64,000 nt of DNA, from assembly GCA_964645005.1 (NCBI GenBank), contig CAZXYS010000008.1, forward strand, positions 51,757-115,756, written 5' to 3'. This DNA is from CAZXYS01 sp964645005. Its GTDB lineage: Bacteria; Bacteroidota; Ignavibacteria; Kapaibacteriales; UBA2268. Shown piece after piece: positions 27,352 through 36,510 of the stretch; the first letter of the stretch is position 1; each line of letters begins with the position of its first letter. Both the position numbers and the translations under genes were made by a program. The notes under the pieces were generated by a model. It did not search any database, was not told where the DNA came from, and saw only the letters and a program-made list of their open reading frames with translations.

Positions 27352-27410
27352 GTCATTCCTGCGTATGTCTTTAGATCCTGCTTTAGCAGGGCAGGAATCT
27401 GATTAATACT
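27352..27410. repeat. Dispersed inverted repeat with CCTGCTTTAGCAGG core
   Basis: Outer arms ATTCCTGC and GCAGGAAT enclose an inner palindrome CCTGCTTTAGCAGG. The same inner word, as CCTGCTAAAGCAGG, is embedded in the element at 51373-51427. The repeat occupies the 178-bp gap between the YhbH-type gene and spoVR, so it may form RNA structure inside that transcript. Confidence 0.6.
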
Positions 27411-27465
27411 GGATTCTACAGGACGCTCAAAATAACATATTTATGAGATAGCCACATCTTAACTC

Positions 27466-28824
27466 TTACTCCACTAACTTCTTAATCCCGTCAATAATTC
27501 TGCTTTCCTGGGCTTCCTCCGCCGGCATCTGATCGAGCTTAATCAATTCCGGCTGCTCTTTCAGCAGTCCCGACCGATCCATATATCTCTCTATAGTCGT
27601 CGGACCGCCGCGCGACCAGGAATTCTTCGCGACAGTGATACCAATGCGGTTAACATAGCTGAACATCTTCTTCACTGCATCGATCATCTGTCTGCCGTCT
27701 TCATCCCAGTCATCACCGTCGGTGCCGTGAAACACGTAGATATTGTAATCCACGTGCAGCCGCTCATTCTCGACAATATCATTGACCATATCGAAAGCGG
27801 GCGCTATACGGGTTCCGCCAGCGACCTGATACTGGTAATATTGCAGGAAGTCATCGACTTCTTTGGCTTCGGTGTCGTGGAGGATGAAGCGAGTTTCGAC
27901 TCTGTTAGCATACTGATACATCAGCCAGCTATAGATAAACAGGTGCTGCTGAGTAACCACTTCCGTCGGCTTGCCCTGCATCGAGCCGGAATAATCCCTC
28001 AGGAAAAATACTATCGCCTGCGATTCGAAATCCTTCTCTTTCGACATGATCCTGTAAACCTTGTCATCAGGGCTTATAATCATATCTTCAAGATTTATAT
28101 TATCCGGCGTAATTTTGCCGAGCTGCAGATTAGTTTTGATCATCTGCTTCAGGGTCTCCTTTTTCTCGAGGTACTGCCCGAAGCCCCGGTGCATATCCGT
28201 CAGATCGTAAATATACTTTACGAAAGAATATTTCTTTCCTTTGTCTTTCAGATTCGGCAGTTCGAACTTTTCCGTAAGGATTTTACCGAGATCGAAGGCT
28301 TCCTGGCTGATGTCATGCTCGCCGCCTTCGCCTTTGCCGGCGCCCTGACCTTCGCCTTCGCCCTGCTGGGGCTGCACAGGCTGTTCTCCGATTACTTCGC
28401 CTTCATCGCCTTCGCCTGAGCCGCCGGTTTCTTCTTCCTGCTCTTCCGTTACGGAATCATCATGGTAAAACTTCGGTTCTGTAGTTGTTGGTACAACTAT
28501 AACCTGAGTATCCTTATCCTTACTCGGTTTAATCAGTCTGCCGAGCCGGATTCTGCGCGGGAAGCCGTCTTTCTCGCGCTGGTTATCCTTGTCAAGCAGT
28601 TCATCCAGAGTTTTAAACTCCGTCACCGCTTTCAGCGAGGGGCGATAATATCCGGGAAGAATATCGAAATCCGTTTTCGCATATACACCCTTGAAGGGGG
28701 GCGGGGGATCTGGCTCTTTTTCCTGTTCATCAAGCTCGATCTCCCAACGGATCTTTTCTTCCTGCTCAGGACTCAATCCCTGTTCTTTCAGTTCACTAAA
28801 TATCTTTTTATCTCTCTTCTTCAT
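27466..28824 (-). CDS. YhbH/YeaH family (DUF444) VWA-domain protein
   Basis: A 452-residue protein. The first 125 residues are charged. An acidic Gly/Glu/Gln low-complexity linker spans about 128-168 ('GEGEGQGAGKGEGGEH'). The remaining part is a von Willebrand A-like domain with MIDAS residues 'RDYSGSM' (Asp277, Ser279, Ser281), 'AGGTRI' and 'GTDGDDW'. The layout is that of E. coli YeaH and Bacillus YhbH. VWA proteins commonly work as partners of AAA+ ATPases (as in MoxR and chelatase systems), matching the two PrkA-type ATPases around it. It follows the first prkA gene by 151 nt. Confidence 0.93.
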   Translation of the reverse strand: MKKRDKKIFSELKEQGLSPEQEEKIRWEIELDEQEKEPDPPPPFKGVYAKTDFDILPGYYRPSLKAVTEFKTLDELLDKDNQREKDGFPRRIRLGRLIKPSKDKDTQVIVVPTTTEPKFYHDDSVTEEQEEETGGSGEGDEGEVIGEQPVQPQQGEGEGQGAGKGEGGEHDISQEAFDLGKILTEKFELPNLKDKGKKYSFVKYIYDLTDMHRGFGQYLEKKETLKQMIKTNLQLGKITPDNINLEDMIISPDDKVYRIMSKEKDFESQAIVFFLRDYSGSMQGKPTEVVTQQHLFIYSWLMYQYANRVETRFILHDTEAKEVDDFLQYYQYQVAGGTRIAPAFDMVNDIVENERLHVDYNIYVFHGTDGDDWDEDGRQMIDAVKKMFSYVNRIGITVAKNSWSRGGPTTIERYMDRSGLLKEQPELIKLDQMPAEEAQESRIIDGIKKLVE

Positions 28825-28975
28825 CTGTTAATAATTACTTCTAAATCATTTACAAATTCTTCTTATCTTCTTACCGGTTGCCGTTAACCGTTCGCCGTTA
28901 ATCTGCTTATCAAAGTCAATCCACTATATTTATCAACCAATTTCAAAAAAGTGTATTACTTTCAATAAGCGGATG

Positions 28976-31057
28976 TTACGTCATATCTTCCTGTGTGCAG
29001 AAGTACTCAATAGTTTTCTCAGCACATGTATTGCAATAGCCAAGCTTATTGACCATAGTGTTTATCATTCTGTTGTACAGCTTCTGGTTTTCTTCGTTGG
29101 TTCTGTTTGACAGAGCGCCGACAAGGCTGCCTGCGCCTGCAATGTCAGACTTGAGTCGGACATCTGTCACAGCTTTTACCAGATCATTATTATCCATGAA
29201 GTTATAGTTAGGATCTTTCATCATCTTCTGTCCGTAAATTTTAGCGATAGTCGTTCTGAAACTCTGCTTTTGTTCATTATTTTTCAAGCCGAGTCTTTCT
29301 TCCACGCTGTTGACGAATGTTTCATCGATCTTTAGCGGGACCAGCTTGCCCGTCTGCGGATCCTGGTATGTCCAGATCTTATCCGGTCCGAGATTCTTCG
29401 CGTCGATGCCGATAATCATATTAACGTAATTCATGACATCCTTCTCGATAGCGTCCGGCTCATCCATGTATGCATTGAAGATTGTGGTCATCACATTCTT
29501 GCGATGCAGTCCCTGGGCAATCTTCAAATCATTTAGATATTTTGTTCTTTCGTTTGGTTCCTGCACATAATCAATGATTACCTTCTCCAGGGCGGTGAAA
29601 ACATCGCCGGCATACATACATTTACCTTCCTGGGTGCCGGACATCTCCATCTGTATCTGTATGGAGCGTCCCAAATTCCTGTGCCCGAGACCTTTCTGAC
29701 CGAATCTCTTGGTGACATCGGGATCATTGTTCAGATCGCTGATAACCTCATTCAGCGTTTTGATGCTTTTCTCGCCGGCGACTTCGCCTGCAGCAAGTTT
29801 CATCATTTCTACCGGTGTTAACTTATCCGACTGAGGCATTCTCGTTAGGGTGACAGCCGCGGAAGCAGCATAGTTAAGATTAGGGTCAATATGCATCTTT
29901 TCACCCGACAGGGTGGTCTTATCAGGCGTACCTATCGCATATTGAGTAAGTTTTTGCTGCAACTTATAATCAGTGTTATGAGACATATACGAAATTCTGC
30001 AGCGGTCGACAATCGGCGCCTGCTCTTTTTCTTCGAGGAAGCGCGCAAATTCCGAATTATTACTTGTCGCTACGATAAGAGTGTCGATGGGCCATTTATA
30101 GCCCTCGATGTCGATAGTCCTGTTCTGGATAACTCCAAGATATATCTGCACGAGGTCGCGCTTATTCTTGAATATCTCATCGGCAAAGTGAATACCACCG
30201 CCGGCAACGCGTGCCAGAGCGCCTCGCCGCAGATCGAATTTATACGGATTATTTGTATCTGTGATATTCATAAGCCTCGATATCGATTCCTCGCCTATAA
30301 GGTCCACTGCCGAGGATGTAATCTTGTCCTTGGCTGCGTATTTGCCGGTAAGATTTCCGCGGGATTCGCTGATCGGCACCGGGATAACCTCGACAAAATC
30401 AAGCATTTGCTCCGGATCGCCGTCGCAGTATTCGCGGATTTCGTTGAGGATGTAGTCCGTATCACTGCCCAGCGGTCTGTAAAGTTCATAAATATCATCT
30501 ATCTGGCTGTCGCTTGCGCCGCAGCTTTTCAGATATTCCTTGTTTTCGTCGTGTGTCTCATACAAATTCATGGCGAGGATCATCGGATCCTCGAAAGTCT
30601 GGGACTCTGCGGATTTAATCTTTCCGTAAGTACCCAGTTTATCCAGATTATTGAATCTGAAAGTATATCGCCGGTTTTCCGGCTTTGCGATAAACTCGCG
30701 GTACAAATCGCTTATATAATCGACAAAAAATGTCTTGCCATTACCGGGTTCTCCGATAAGAACAAACGCCATCTCTGCGGAAGAGCCGCCTTCTGCGGCG
30801 TCCTTCACGTAGTTGACGAAGCTGTTGATCTCGTCGAACATTCCGATGATATGTTTCTTTTTCTGACGCAGGACTTTATAGTCGTAAGTCTTGCGTCCGT
30901 TGACGGTAACTTTTTCGATTTTATTCGGATCTTTGAGTATCATTCGTGAGACTGCCTGATATACATTTTCAAATTTTCTATCACCGCTGAAAACCTGTTC
31001 TATGTGATTTTGCAGTGTTCGTTCCGTTGCTGCTTCTACAGCGCTGTTATTCTTCAT
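28976..31057 (-). CDS. prkA: PrkA family serine protein kinase / AAA+ ATPase (YeaG homologue)
   Basis: A 693-residue protein of standard YeaG/PrkA length. The PrkA AAA domain holds Walker A 'GEPGNGKT' (102-109), Walker B-type 'GGGIHFADEIFKN' (about 283-295) and sensor 'IVATSNNSEF'. The C-terminal PrkA domain follows, ending in a Cys-rich tail ('CNTCAEKTIEYFC'). In E. coli, yeaG-yeaH respond to nitrogen starvation, and yeaG-yeaH-ycgB form a conserved set. A strong ribosome site GGAGGAG precedes ATG 31057. This is the first gene of a four-gene minus-strand unit (prkA, yhbH-type, spoVR, prkA-like 2), with a 200-bp AT-rich divergent spacer upstream. Confidence 0.93.
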   Translation of the reverse strand: MKNNSAVEAATERTLQNHIEQVFSGDRKFENVYQAVSRMILKDPNKIEKVTVNGRKTYDYKVLRQKKKHIIGMFDEINSFVNYVKDAAEGGSSAEMAFVLIGEPGNGKTFFVDYISDLYREFIAKPENRRYTFRFNNLDKLGTYGKIKSAESQTFEDPMILAMNLYETHDENKEYLKSCGASDSQIDDIYELYRPLGSDTDYILNEIREYCDGDPEQMLDFVEVIPVPISESRGNLTGKYAAKDKITSSAVDLIGEESISRLMNITDTNNPYKFDLRRGALARVAGGGIHFADEIFKNKRDLVQIYLGVIQNRTIDIEGYKWPIDTLIVATSNNSEFARFLEEKEQAPIVDRCRISYMSHNTDYKLQQKLTQYAIGTPDKTTLSGEKMHIDPNLNYAASAAVTLTRMPQSDKLTPVEMMKLAAGEVAGEKSIKTLNEVISDLNNDPDVTKRFGQKGLGHRNLGRSIQIQMEMSGTQEGKCMYAGDVFTALEKVIIDYVQEPNERTKYLNDLKIAQGLHRKNVMTTIFNAYMDEPDAIEKDVMNYVNMIIGIDAKNLGPDKIWTYQDPQTGKLVPLKIDETFVNSVEERLGLKNNEQKQSFRTTIAKIYGQKMMKDPNYNFMDNNDLVKAVTDVRLKSDIAGAGSLVGALSNRTNEENQKLYNRMINTMVNKLGYCNTCAEKTIEYFCTQEDMT

Positions 31058-31257
31058 TTAATAACTCCTCCGGTAATCAATTATTAATATTTATTTTTTA
31101 ATATCTTTCTTTAAAGTCAATTTAAGACTGTTCTTCAAATAAATTAGACGCAACAAAGCTTATTGCTAATGTAAATTAATCTAAAATTTTTCTTATATTT
31201 ACAATACAATACATTTATTAACTAATTTGTAATTTAAACAAAAAATTGAATGTAACA

Positions 31258-31959
31258 ATGAAAATCAAAATTATTTTAATTATTTTCCTGGCAGCTTTAA
31301 TTTCACCTTGTGAAAGTAACAACGAAAAGGAAAACATGACTATTTCATTACCGGAGCCGGATACCACCGGCAGTGTATCTATCGAGCAATGTCTTGCAGG
31401 CAGGCGATCCGAACGAAGTTATAAGAACAAATCTTTGACAATGGAAGAAGTATCTCAGGTGCTCTGGGCAGCTTATGGTATAACCGATCCACAGCCCGAT
31501 GGACCTTCCTTTATGCGAGGCGGGCAGCGTACATCTCCATCAGCCGGCGCTCTATACCCGCTTGAAATTTACCTTGTCGCAAGCAAAGTTGAAGGATTGC
31601 AGCCCGGCATCTACAAATATGATTCCCGCAATCATAAGCTGGAAAAACAGCAGGAAGGAAATTTCAACCGGCAGCTTTCCAATGCATCGCTGCACCAGTC
31701 ATCGATTGAGCAGGCAGCAGCAAATCTTGTTTACTCTGCGGTATTCAGCAGGACCACCCAAAAATACGGCAGCCGCGGTGAAGAACGCTATGTTTACATG
31801 GAAGCAGGTCACTCCGCCGAGAACGTATGCTTGCAGGCTTATGCGCTTAAAATCGGCGTATGCACGGTCGGCGCCTTCAACGACAGCGCTGTCAAAAAAG
31901 TGATAGGCATGCCCGATGAAGAAGAGCCGCTGTATGTTTTACCTATGGGGAAGATGTAA
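31258..31959 (+). CDS. SagB/ThcOx-type nitroreductase-fold lipoprotein
   Basis: A 233-residue product from ATG 31258; an in-frame TTG lies at 31246. The N terminus is a lipoprotein-like signal ('LAALISPC', Cys about residue 18). The domain starts with 'SIEQCLAGRRSERSYKNKSL' and 'VLWAAYGI', and continues 'RTSPSAGALYPLEIYLV' (FMN-binding segment) and 'AGHSAENVCLQAYALKIG'. This is the SagB-like branch of the FMN nitroreductase superfamily. Members oxidise azolines in peptide maturation, or have unknown redox roles when stand-alone. No precursor peptide or cyclodehydratase gene is nearby, so a peptide-modifying role is not supported. Confidence 0.87.
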   Translation: MKIKIILIIFLAALISPCESNNEKENMTISLPEPDTTGSVSIEQCLAGRRSERSYKNKSLTMEEVSQVLWAAYGITDPQPDGPSFMRGGQRTSPSAGALYPLEIYLVASKVEGLQPGIYKYDSRNHKLEKQQEGNFNRQLSNASLHQSSIEQAAANLVYSAVFSRTTQKYGSRGEERYVYMEAGHSAENVCLQAYALKIGVCTVGAFNDSAVKKVIGMPDEEEPLYVLPMGKM

Positions 31960-31966
31960 TAGAAAA

Positions 31967-34438
31967 TCAGTAATCAATATAGATATCATCATCTTCCATA
32001 TCTTCGCCTCTTTGACGCTTTCTGTCTTTATAATCGTTGAAGCGGTAGCTGAATGTAAGCATGAAAACCTGTGCTTCACGTGAAAAAATGTGGTGTGATG
32101 TAAATCCGGTGCCTGAAGATGTAAAATTCCTTTCCATAGTGCCCAAAATGTCTCTGGTTCTAAGGGTAAGTGATGCGTTATTATCGAGGAAATTCTGCCG
32201 TAATGAGACATTGAAGCCGCCCATTCCTTCGCGCTTACCCTGCGACGAAATTGATGGACCTCTGTAAAAACCATCCAGTTGTACTTTTGTCGTTTTAGTG
32301 ATATCTATGGAAATATTTGTTCTCAGTCTCCATGTATTTGTACTGGTCTGAATATCTTCTTCGATTATACCGCCCTCAATTTTGTAATAGTAATATGTTC
32401 CACTAATGTTAAGGTTAAGAATTTTCATTAAACGCGAATTAAGCATTAATTCAGCTCCGATGGAATGATCCCTGTCAAGATTGGCTGCGGTGTGCATCAT
32501 GACACTGTCGTTTTCCAGCGTTGAGATCCTGTTAATCCTATTTTTTGTCATCCGGTAATAACCTTCAAGAGCAATGAAAGATTTGTTAAATGATTTTTGA
32601 TAGCCCAATTCGTAAGAATCTATATATTCCGGTTCCAATTCGGGATTTCCCTTCCTGTAATTGTAATTATCCGCAAAACTGGGGGAAGGATCGAGCCATC
32701 TGCCGCGGGGGCGGTCAATTCGTCTGCTATAACTAGCCAATATTTGATCAGTCTTGCTGAATTGCCTTGACAGATGTGCACTTGGGAATATATCTATTCT
32801 GTCAATAATATAATCATTTCCTGCTTTTTTAAGTGCAATTTTGCGATAAGTATATTCACCTCTTAATCCTAACTGATAGTTTATGCCATAAATGTCAGAG
32901 CCATAAAGTGCATACGCTGAGTAAATATCCCTTCGGAAATCCATTTCATTGCTGAATTGGTCATTTATTACCCAGTTATTCTGCTGAGGCTGGTAATTCT
33001 CGAAAATGAAATCCTCAATATCATTATCAATTCTCGTTTGTAATCCGGCTTCGACTTTTGTTGTTTCATTATGTTTGTTTGTGTAATCAAGCTGCCAGCG
33101 GAAATTATCATCAACACCATCCTCAAATGAGCGGATCCTGTCCGGATCGGCAGCGATTTTCTCCCAGTCTTCATTTGTTAAATTCTGGTATTGGGAATCT
33201 TTTCCCTCTCCGTTGCGACTGGAAAAATACAACGATGAAAACAGCTTATGTGATTCGCCGGCAAATTTATACGTGCCGTCTAAAGATGCCCTGTAATAGT
33301 CTCTATCGTGAGACATTATTGACTTATCGTAATAATACAATTTGAGATCACCTGGGTTGTTGCTTTGGGTTAAATGCCCTGTTGCATCTCTGGTAAATTC
33401 CATTATCCCATAATTTCCTTCCAGATTCATAGAAAATTTCCTGGAAAAATCATAGCCTATACCGCCTTTGAAATTATATCCAAAGCGCCGGAACTGAACA
33501 TCTCCGGTATTGCTCAGGATATTAGTAGTATCACTACGATATGTCTCACGATACGTTGAGCGATCCCCGAAAAAATTATAATTATTAAAATAACCTCCGG
33601 CGGTAATCCTGAAATTCCCCGGATTCCAGTTCAGCAATAGATCAACTTTGTACTTGTCTCTTATTCCCGCCATCGCATTGAATACGCCGCTAAGCTTTAG
33701 CTCTTCGTTTTCTTTCATTACGACATTGATAATGCCGGCGGCACCGTCGGGATCATATTTGGCGGAAGGATTGGTAATGATCTCAATATGATCGATAGCT
33801 GTGGCAGGTATCTGCTGCAGGGCATCGCTGCCCTCTAACACGCTCGGTTTACCATCGATAAAAACCTTGAAATTTGAACTGCCTCGCAAGGTGACATTAC
33901 CCTCGATATCAACCTCCACCGAAGGAACATTCTCCAGAGCTTCCACAGCACTGCCACCGGAAGCGCTTAAGTCATTGCTGATATTAACTATTTTTCTATC
34001 TGCTTTGAATTCAATACGTTCTTTTTCGCCGGTGACAGTAATTTCATCCTTAACTGCTGAAGAAACAGCAAGCCCAATATCACCTAACTCAACCGTTTTG
34101 CTTCTTGGAAGGACTCTGATATCTTCTATCTTTTTTACTTCGTAGCCGACGTATTTCACCTGTATATTAAATCTGCCGAAAGGCAAATCCTTCATTTCGA
34201 AATTGCCGTCTTTTTCGGCAATAGCGCCGGATATCAGTGAGTCATTCCTCATACTGTAGAGGTAAACATTCGCAAAACTCAATGGCTCATTTGTTTCCTG
34301 ATCCACTATACGACCAGCTATAATTCCTTCGCGCATTTTCCTTAGTTCTTCTTTCATTTCTCTGCCGGGTCTCTGAGCAAAGGCATTTACGCTGACTATC
34401 ACAATTAATGCCGTAACCAACCAAAACTTAACTTTCAT
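31967..34438 (-). CDS. TonB-dependent receptor-like outer-membrane protein with CarboxypepD_reg domain
   Basis: An 823-residue product from ATG 34438 (a TTG is five codons upstream). A signal peptide ending 'VNAFAQ' is followed by a carboxypeptidase regulatory-like domain ('IIAGRIVDQETNEPLSFANV', 'LPFGRFNIQVKYVGYE'). The plug region comes next ('NVPSVEVDIEGNVTLRG', 'ITNPSAKYDPDGAAGIINVV'), then a 22-strand-type barrel of the outer-membrane-protein beta-barrel family (OMP_b-brl_3). It probably takes up an unidentified substrate with TonB energy, though no clear TonB box is seen. Its gene converges on the SagB-like gene (7-bp gap). Confidence 0.88.
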   Translation of the reverse strand: MKVKFWLVTALIVIVSVNAFAQRPGREMKEELRKMREGIIAGRIVDQETNEPLSFANVYLYSMRNDSLISGAIAEKDGNFEMKDLPFGRFNIQVKYVGYEVKKIEDIRVLPRSKTVELGDIGLAVSSAVKDEITVTGEKERIEFKADRKIVNISNDLSASGGSAVEALENVPSVEVDIEGNVTLRGSSNFKVFIDGKPSVLEGSDALQQIPATAIDHIEIITNPSAKYDPDGAAGIINVVMKENEELKLSGVFNAMAGIRDKYKVDLLLNWNPGNFRITAGGYFNNYNFFGDRSTYRETYRSDTTNILSNTGDVQFRRFGYNFKGGIGYDFSRKFSMNLEGNYGIMEFTRDATGHLTQSNNPGDLKLYYYDKSIMSHDRDYYRASLDGTYKFAGESHKLFSSLYFSSRNGEGKDSQYQNLTNEDWEKIAADPDRIRSFEDGVDDNFRWQLDYTNKHNETTKVEAGLQTRIDNDIEDFIFENYQPQQNNWVINDQFSNEMDFRRDIYSAYALYGSDIYGINYQLGLRGEYTYRKIALKKAGNDYIIDRIDIFPSAHLSRQFSKTDQILASYSRRIDRPRGRWLDPSPSFADNYNYRKGNPELEPEYIDSYELGYQKSFNKSFIALEGYYRMTKNRINRISTLENDSVMMHTAANLDRDHSIGAELMLNSRLMKILNLNISGTYYYYKIEGGIIEEDIQTSTNTWRLRTNISIDITKTTKVQLDGFYRGPSISSQGKREGMGGFNVSLRQNFLDNNASLTLRTRDILGTMERNFTSSGTGFTSHHIFSREAQVFMLTFSYRFNDYKDRKRQRGEDMEDDDIYIDY

Positions 34439-34549
34439 CACTATTCCGTCCAAAAAAATTGTTCAATTGTCAATAATATTGATTAGACGAAATTTCACGG
34501 CAAAAGTTTAATGATTCGTTGACTATATTTGATTTTTTATCACTTAAAA

Positions 34550-36211
34550 TTAATTTTTCTCTAAGGGATTTCTCCTTTTAATGAAAAAAGAAACTATTAT
34601 CATTAAAATTGACGTTATAGCACAGATCTCAGCTAACCAATCACCGAATTGCACATAAATTGTCTTCACCTCCATCAAAGGTACTTCCACTGAAAAGCCC
34701 AATCTTTCATACTGCGGAGCCTCCTCCACGGATTTACCCGTCGCTGAAATCAATCCGGAAACACCTGAATTGGCACAGCGGGCAATATAGCGTCTGTTCT
34801 CGACAGCTCTCATGCATGCTATAAGGTAGTGCTGTCTGGGTCCCGGAGTGTGATCGAACCAGGAATCATTTGTTATCACAACCAACATGTCGGCGCCAAG
34901 TTCCGTGAAGCCCTTACAGAATTTCGGATAAATAGATTCTATACATATTATAGAGCCTATCTTTGCATCTATATCGCCATTTTTCATTTTGAGGACCTTT
35001 TGCTCTTTTCCTAACTGCCATCTTGATATGCCGACTCCCCACTCGAGCCATTTTGTTGCGAACGGCAGCAAATCCGCATAGGGCAGCCTTTCGCTAAAAG
35101 GGGTCAGCTTCATTTTGTGATAGATATGGGGATTCATAGTGTCATTAGGGGCAGGATTCAGCAATAGCGAAGAATTATAGGTATCAAAATAAATTATGCT
35201 GTCCCGTTTGTATTTTTGGGCAGACGGGGGTATCTCATCTCCTTCCTGATATTCATGAAAATCGGATAATCCCGTTAAAAGTGATGTTTGATTTTTATTC
35301 AGCCATCTTTCGATAAAGCCGAAATTGTGGTCCCTGTTCAAATTTAAATTATGGTAGGTAATTGCTGTTTCACTCCATAAACCGAGATCAATTCCGCCCA
35401 CGGCATTTGACAGTGAATCCTGAATGCTCTGATGCAATCTGATTTGAGGTAATGTTCCGTTTTGCCATTTTATCCATGGATTTATATTTGGCTGGATAAT
35501 TCCAACTTTGATGCTTTTATGCTCTTTTATTATTTTTTCGTGGTCGAATTGGGAAGAGCGAAAGGCGCCGTAAACCAATGGAATTGTGATTAATAGAAAC
35601 ACAGCAATCAGCCTGTTTCTGATATATGATGAATTCAAGATGTTACTTTTGGCTGATAAATTATGTTTTAGAAAAAGGATAATTTGTAAAATCAGAACAT
35701 TCACAAATACAAGTACGAAACTTATCCCCCAGACTCCTGTTATATCAGCGAATTGAGCATACAGGTTATTGTAAATCTGTGTATAACCCAGAGATAGCCA
35801 GGGATAGGAAAGTTCCCCCAAACCGTGGAACCATTCCGATGCCGTCCAGATAAACGGAAAGAGGAAGAGTGCCTTGGGAGTGCCAAATTTTCTGCGAATA
35901 AACAGGTAAATTGCTATTTGGATCAGGAAGAACACAGGATTAACAAAAGCCATAACTATTGCACCAACAGTAAGGTAAGGATCAGCATGCGGCTGCCAGC
36001 TGCCGACCCACCAGTTGCTTATAACATGATATATGAAAAAAGTCAGATAAGCCAGTAAAAAAGGGCGCTTGGGGGAAGGTTTGCTTTCGTAAACATACAG
36101 AAGAGGTGCCAGACCGACAAATGCAAGCGCATAAAATGGTATTGGAGGGAAGGATAAAGCGAGGAGTAAACCGCTCAATATCGCAAGAAGGATTCTGTAT
36201 CTTGAATTCAT
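34550..36211 (-). CDS. lnt: Apolipoprotein N-acyltransferase
   Basis: A 553-residue inner-membrane enzyme. Six or more N-terminal spans (to about 215) and one C-terminal span surround a periplasmic carbon-nitrogen hydrolase domain. The Glu of the catalytic triad lies in 'GLWSETAI', the Lys in 'MKLTPFSERLPY' and the Cys in 'SIICIESIYP'. 'VITNDSWFDHTPGPRQH' follows as in E. coli Lnt. It adds the third acyl chain to the N-terminal Cys of lipoproteins. This fits the several lipoproteins in the window (14448, 17203, 43582, 45926). Confidence 0.94.
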   Translation of the reverse strand: MNSRYRILLAILSGLLLALSFPPIPFYALAFVGLAPLLYVYESKPSPKRPFLLAYLTFFIYHVISNWWVGSWQPHADPYLTVGAIVMAFVNPVFFLIQIAIYLFIRRKFGTPKALFLFPFIWTASEWFHGLGELSYPWLSLGYTQIYNNLYAQFADITGVWGISFVLVFVNVLILQIILFLKHNLSAKSNILNSSYIRNRLIAVFLLITIPLVYGAFRSSQFDHEKIIKEHKSIKVGIIQPNINPWIKWQNGTLPQIRLHQSIQDSLSNAVGGIDLGLWSETAITYHNLNLNRDHNFGFIERWLNKNQTSLLTGLSDFHEYQEGDEIPPSAQKYKRDSIIYFDTYNSSLLLNPAPNDTMNPHIYHKMKLTPFSERLPYADLLPFATKWLEWGVGISRWQLGKEQKVLKMKNGDIDAKIGSIICIESIYPKFCKGFTELGADMLVVITNDSWFDHTPGPRQHYLIACMRAVENRRYIARCANSGVSGLISATGKSVEEAPQYERLGFSVEVPLMEVKTIYVQFGDWLAEICAITSILMIIVSFFIKRRNPLEKN

Positions 36212-36510
36212 ATTTGCCAGAATAAATAAAGTTTGTTTTAATTAATAAAAATTTTCGGCAAATATACTCATTTTTGATGAGAATAATTATAATTAATCAA
36301 TGATTTTAATCAAGCAAGATTCTCATAGCTGTTAAAAATAAATTTTTAGAAAATTTTGTGACATTTTCAGTTTTTTGGTGTTAATTAAATAAATTGTATT
36401 AAAAAATCAGTAGTTGTTTTCGTATTACGATTAAATTCTTCATTAATTTCGAATATTATTTATTAAATTGGAGTGGTTTGTATTACGGAAAAAAATTTTA
36501 TTTAATATAA
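36212..36510. other. 299-bp intergenic promoter region
   Basis: Very AT-rich divergent spacer between lnt and the Asp-box protein. On the minus strand a -7-like TATATTTG occurs at 36259-36266, with no good -33 partner. On the plus side the block around 36351-36385 ('ATTTTGTGACATTTTCAG') resembles 'ATTTTGTAACATTTCCAC' upstream of 11533, and both are followed by TTTTCGTATTA. No gene is seen. Confidence 0.5.

Noticed and set aside
29891..30949. 352-residue plus-strand open frame
   Set aside because: It lies entirely opposite prkA, has no ribosome site or recognisable domain, and its length follows from the codon use of the real gene. The same applies to long opposite frames at 27727-28419, 51943-52746 and 53095-53898.
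31258..31959. SagB-like gene as part of a thiazole/oxazole-modified peptide cluster
   Set aside because: No precursor peptide, YcaO or SagC-like gene is nearby, and the protein carries a lipoprotein signal, so it is a stand-alone redox protein.
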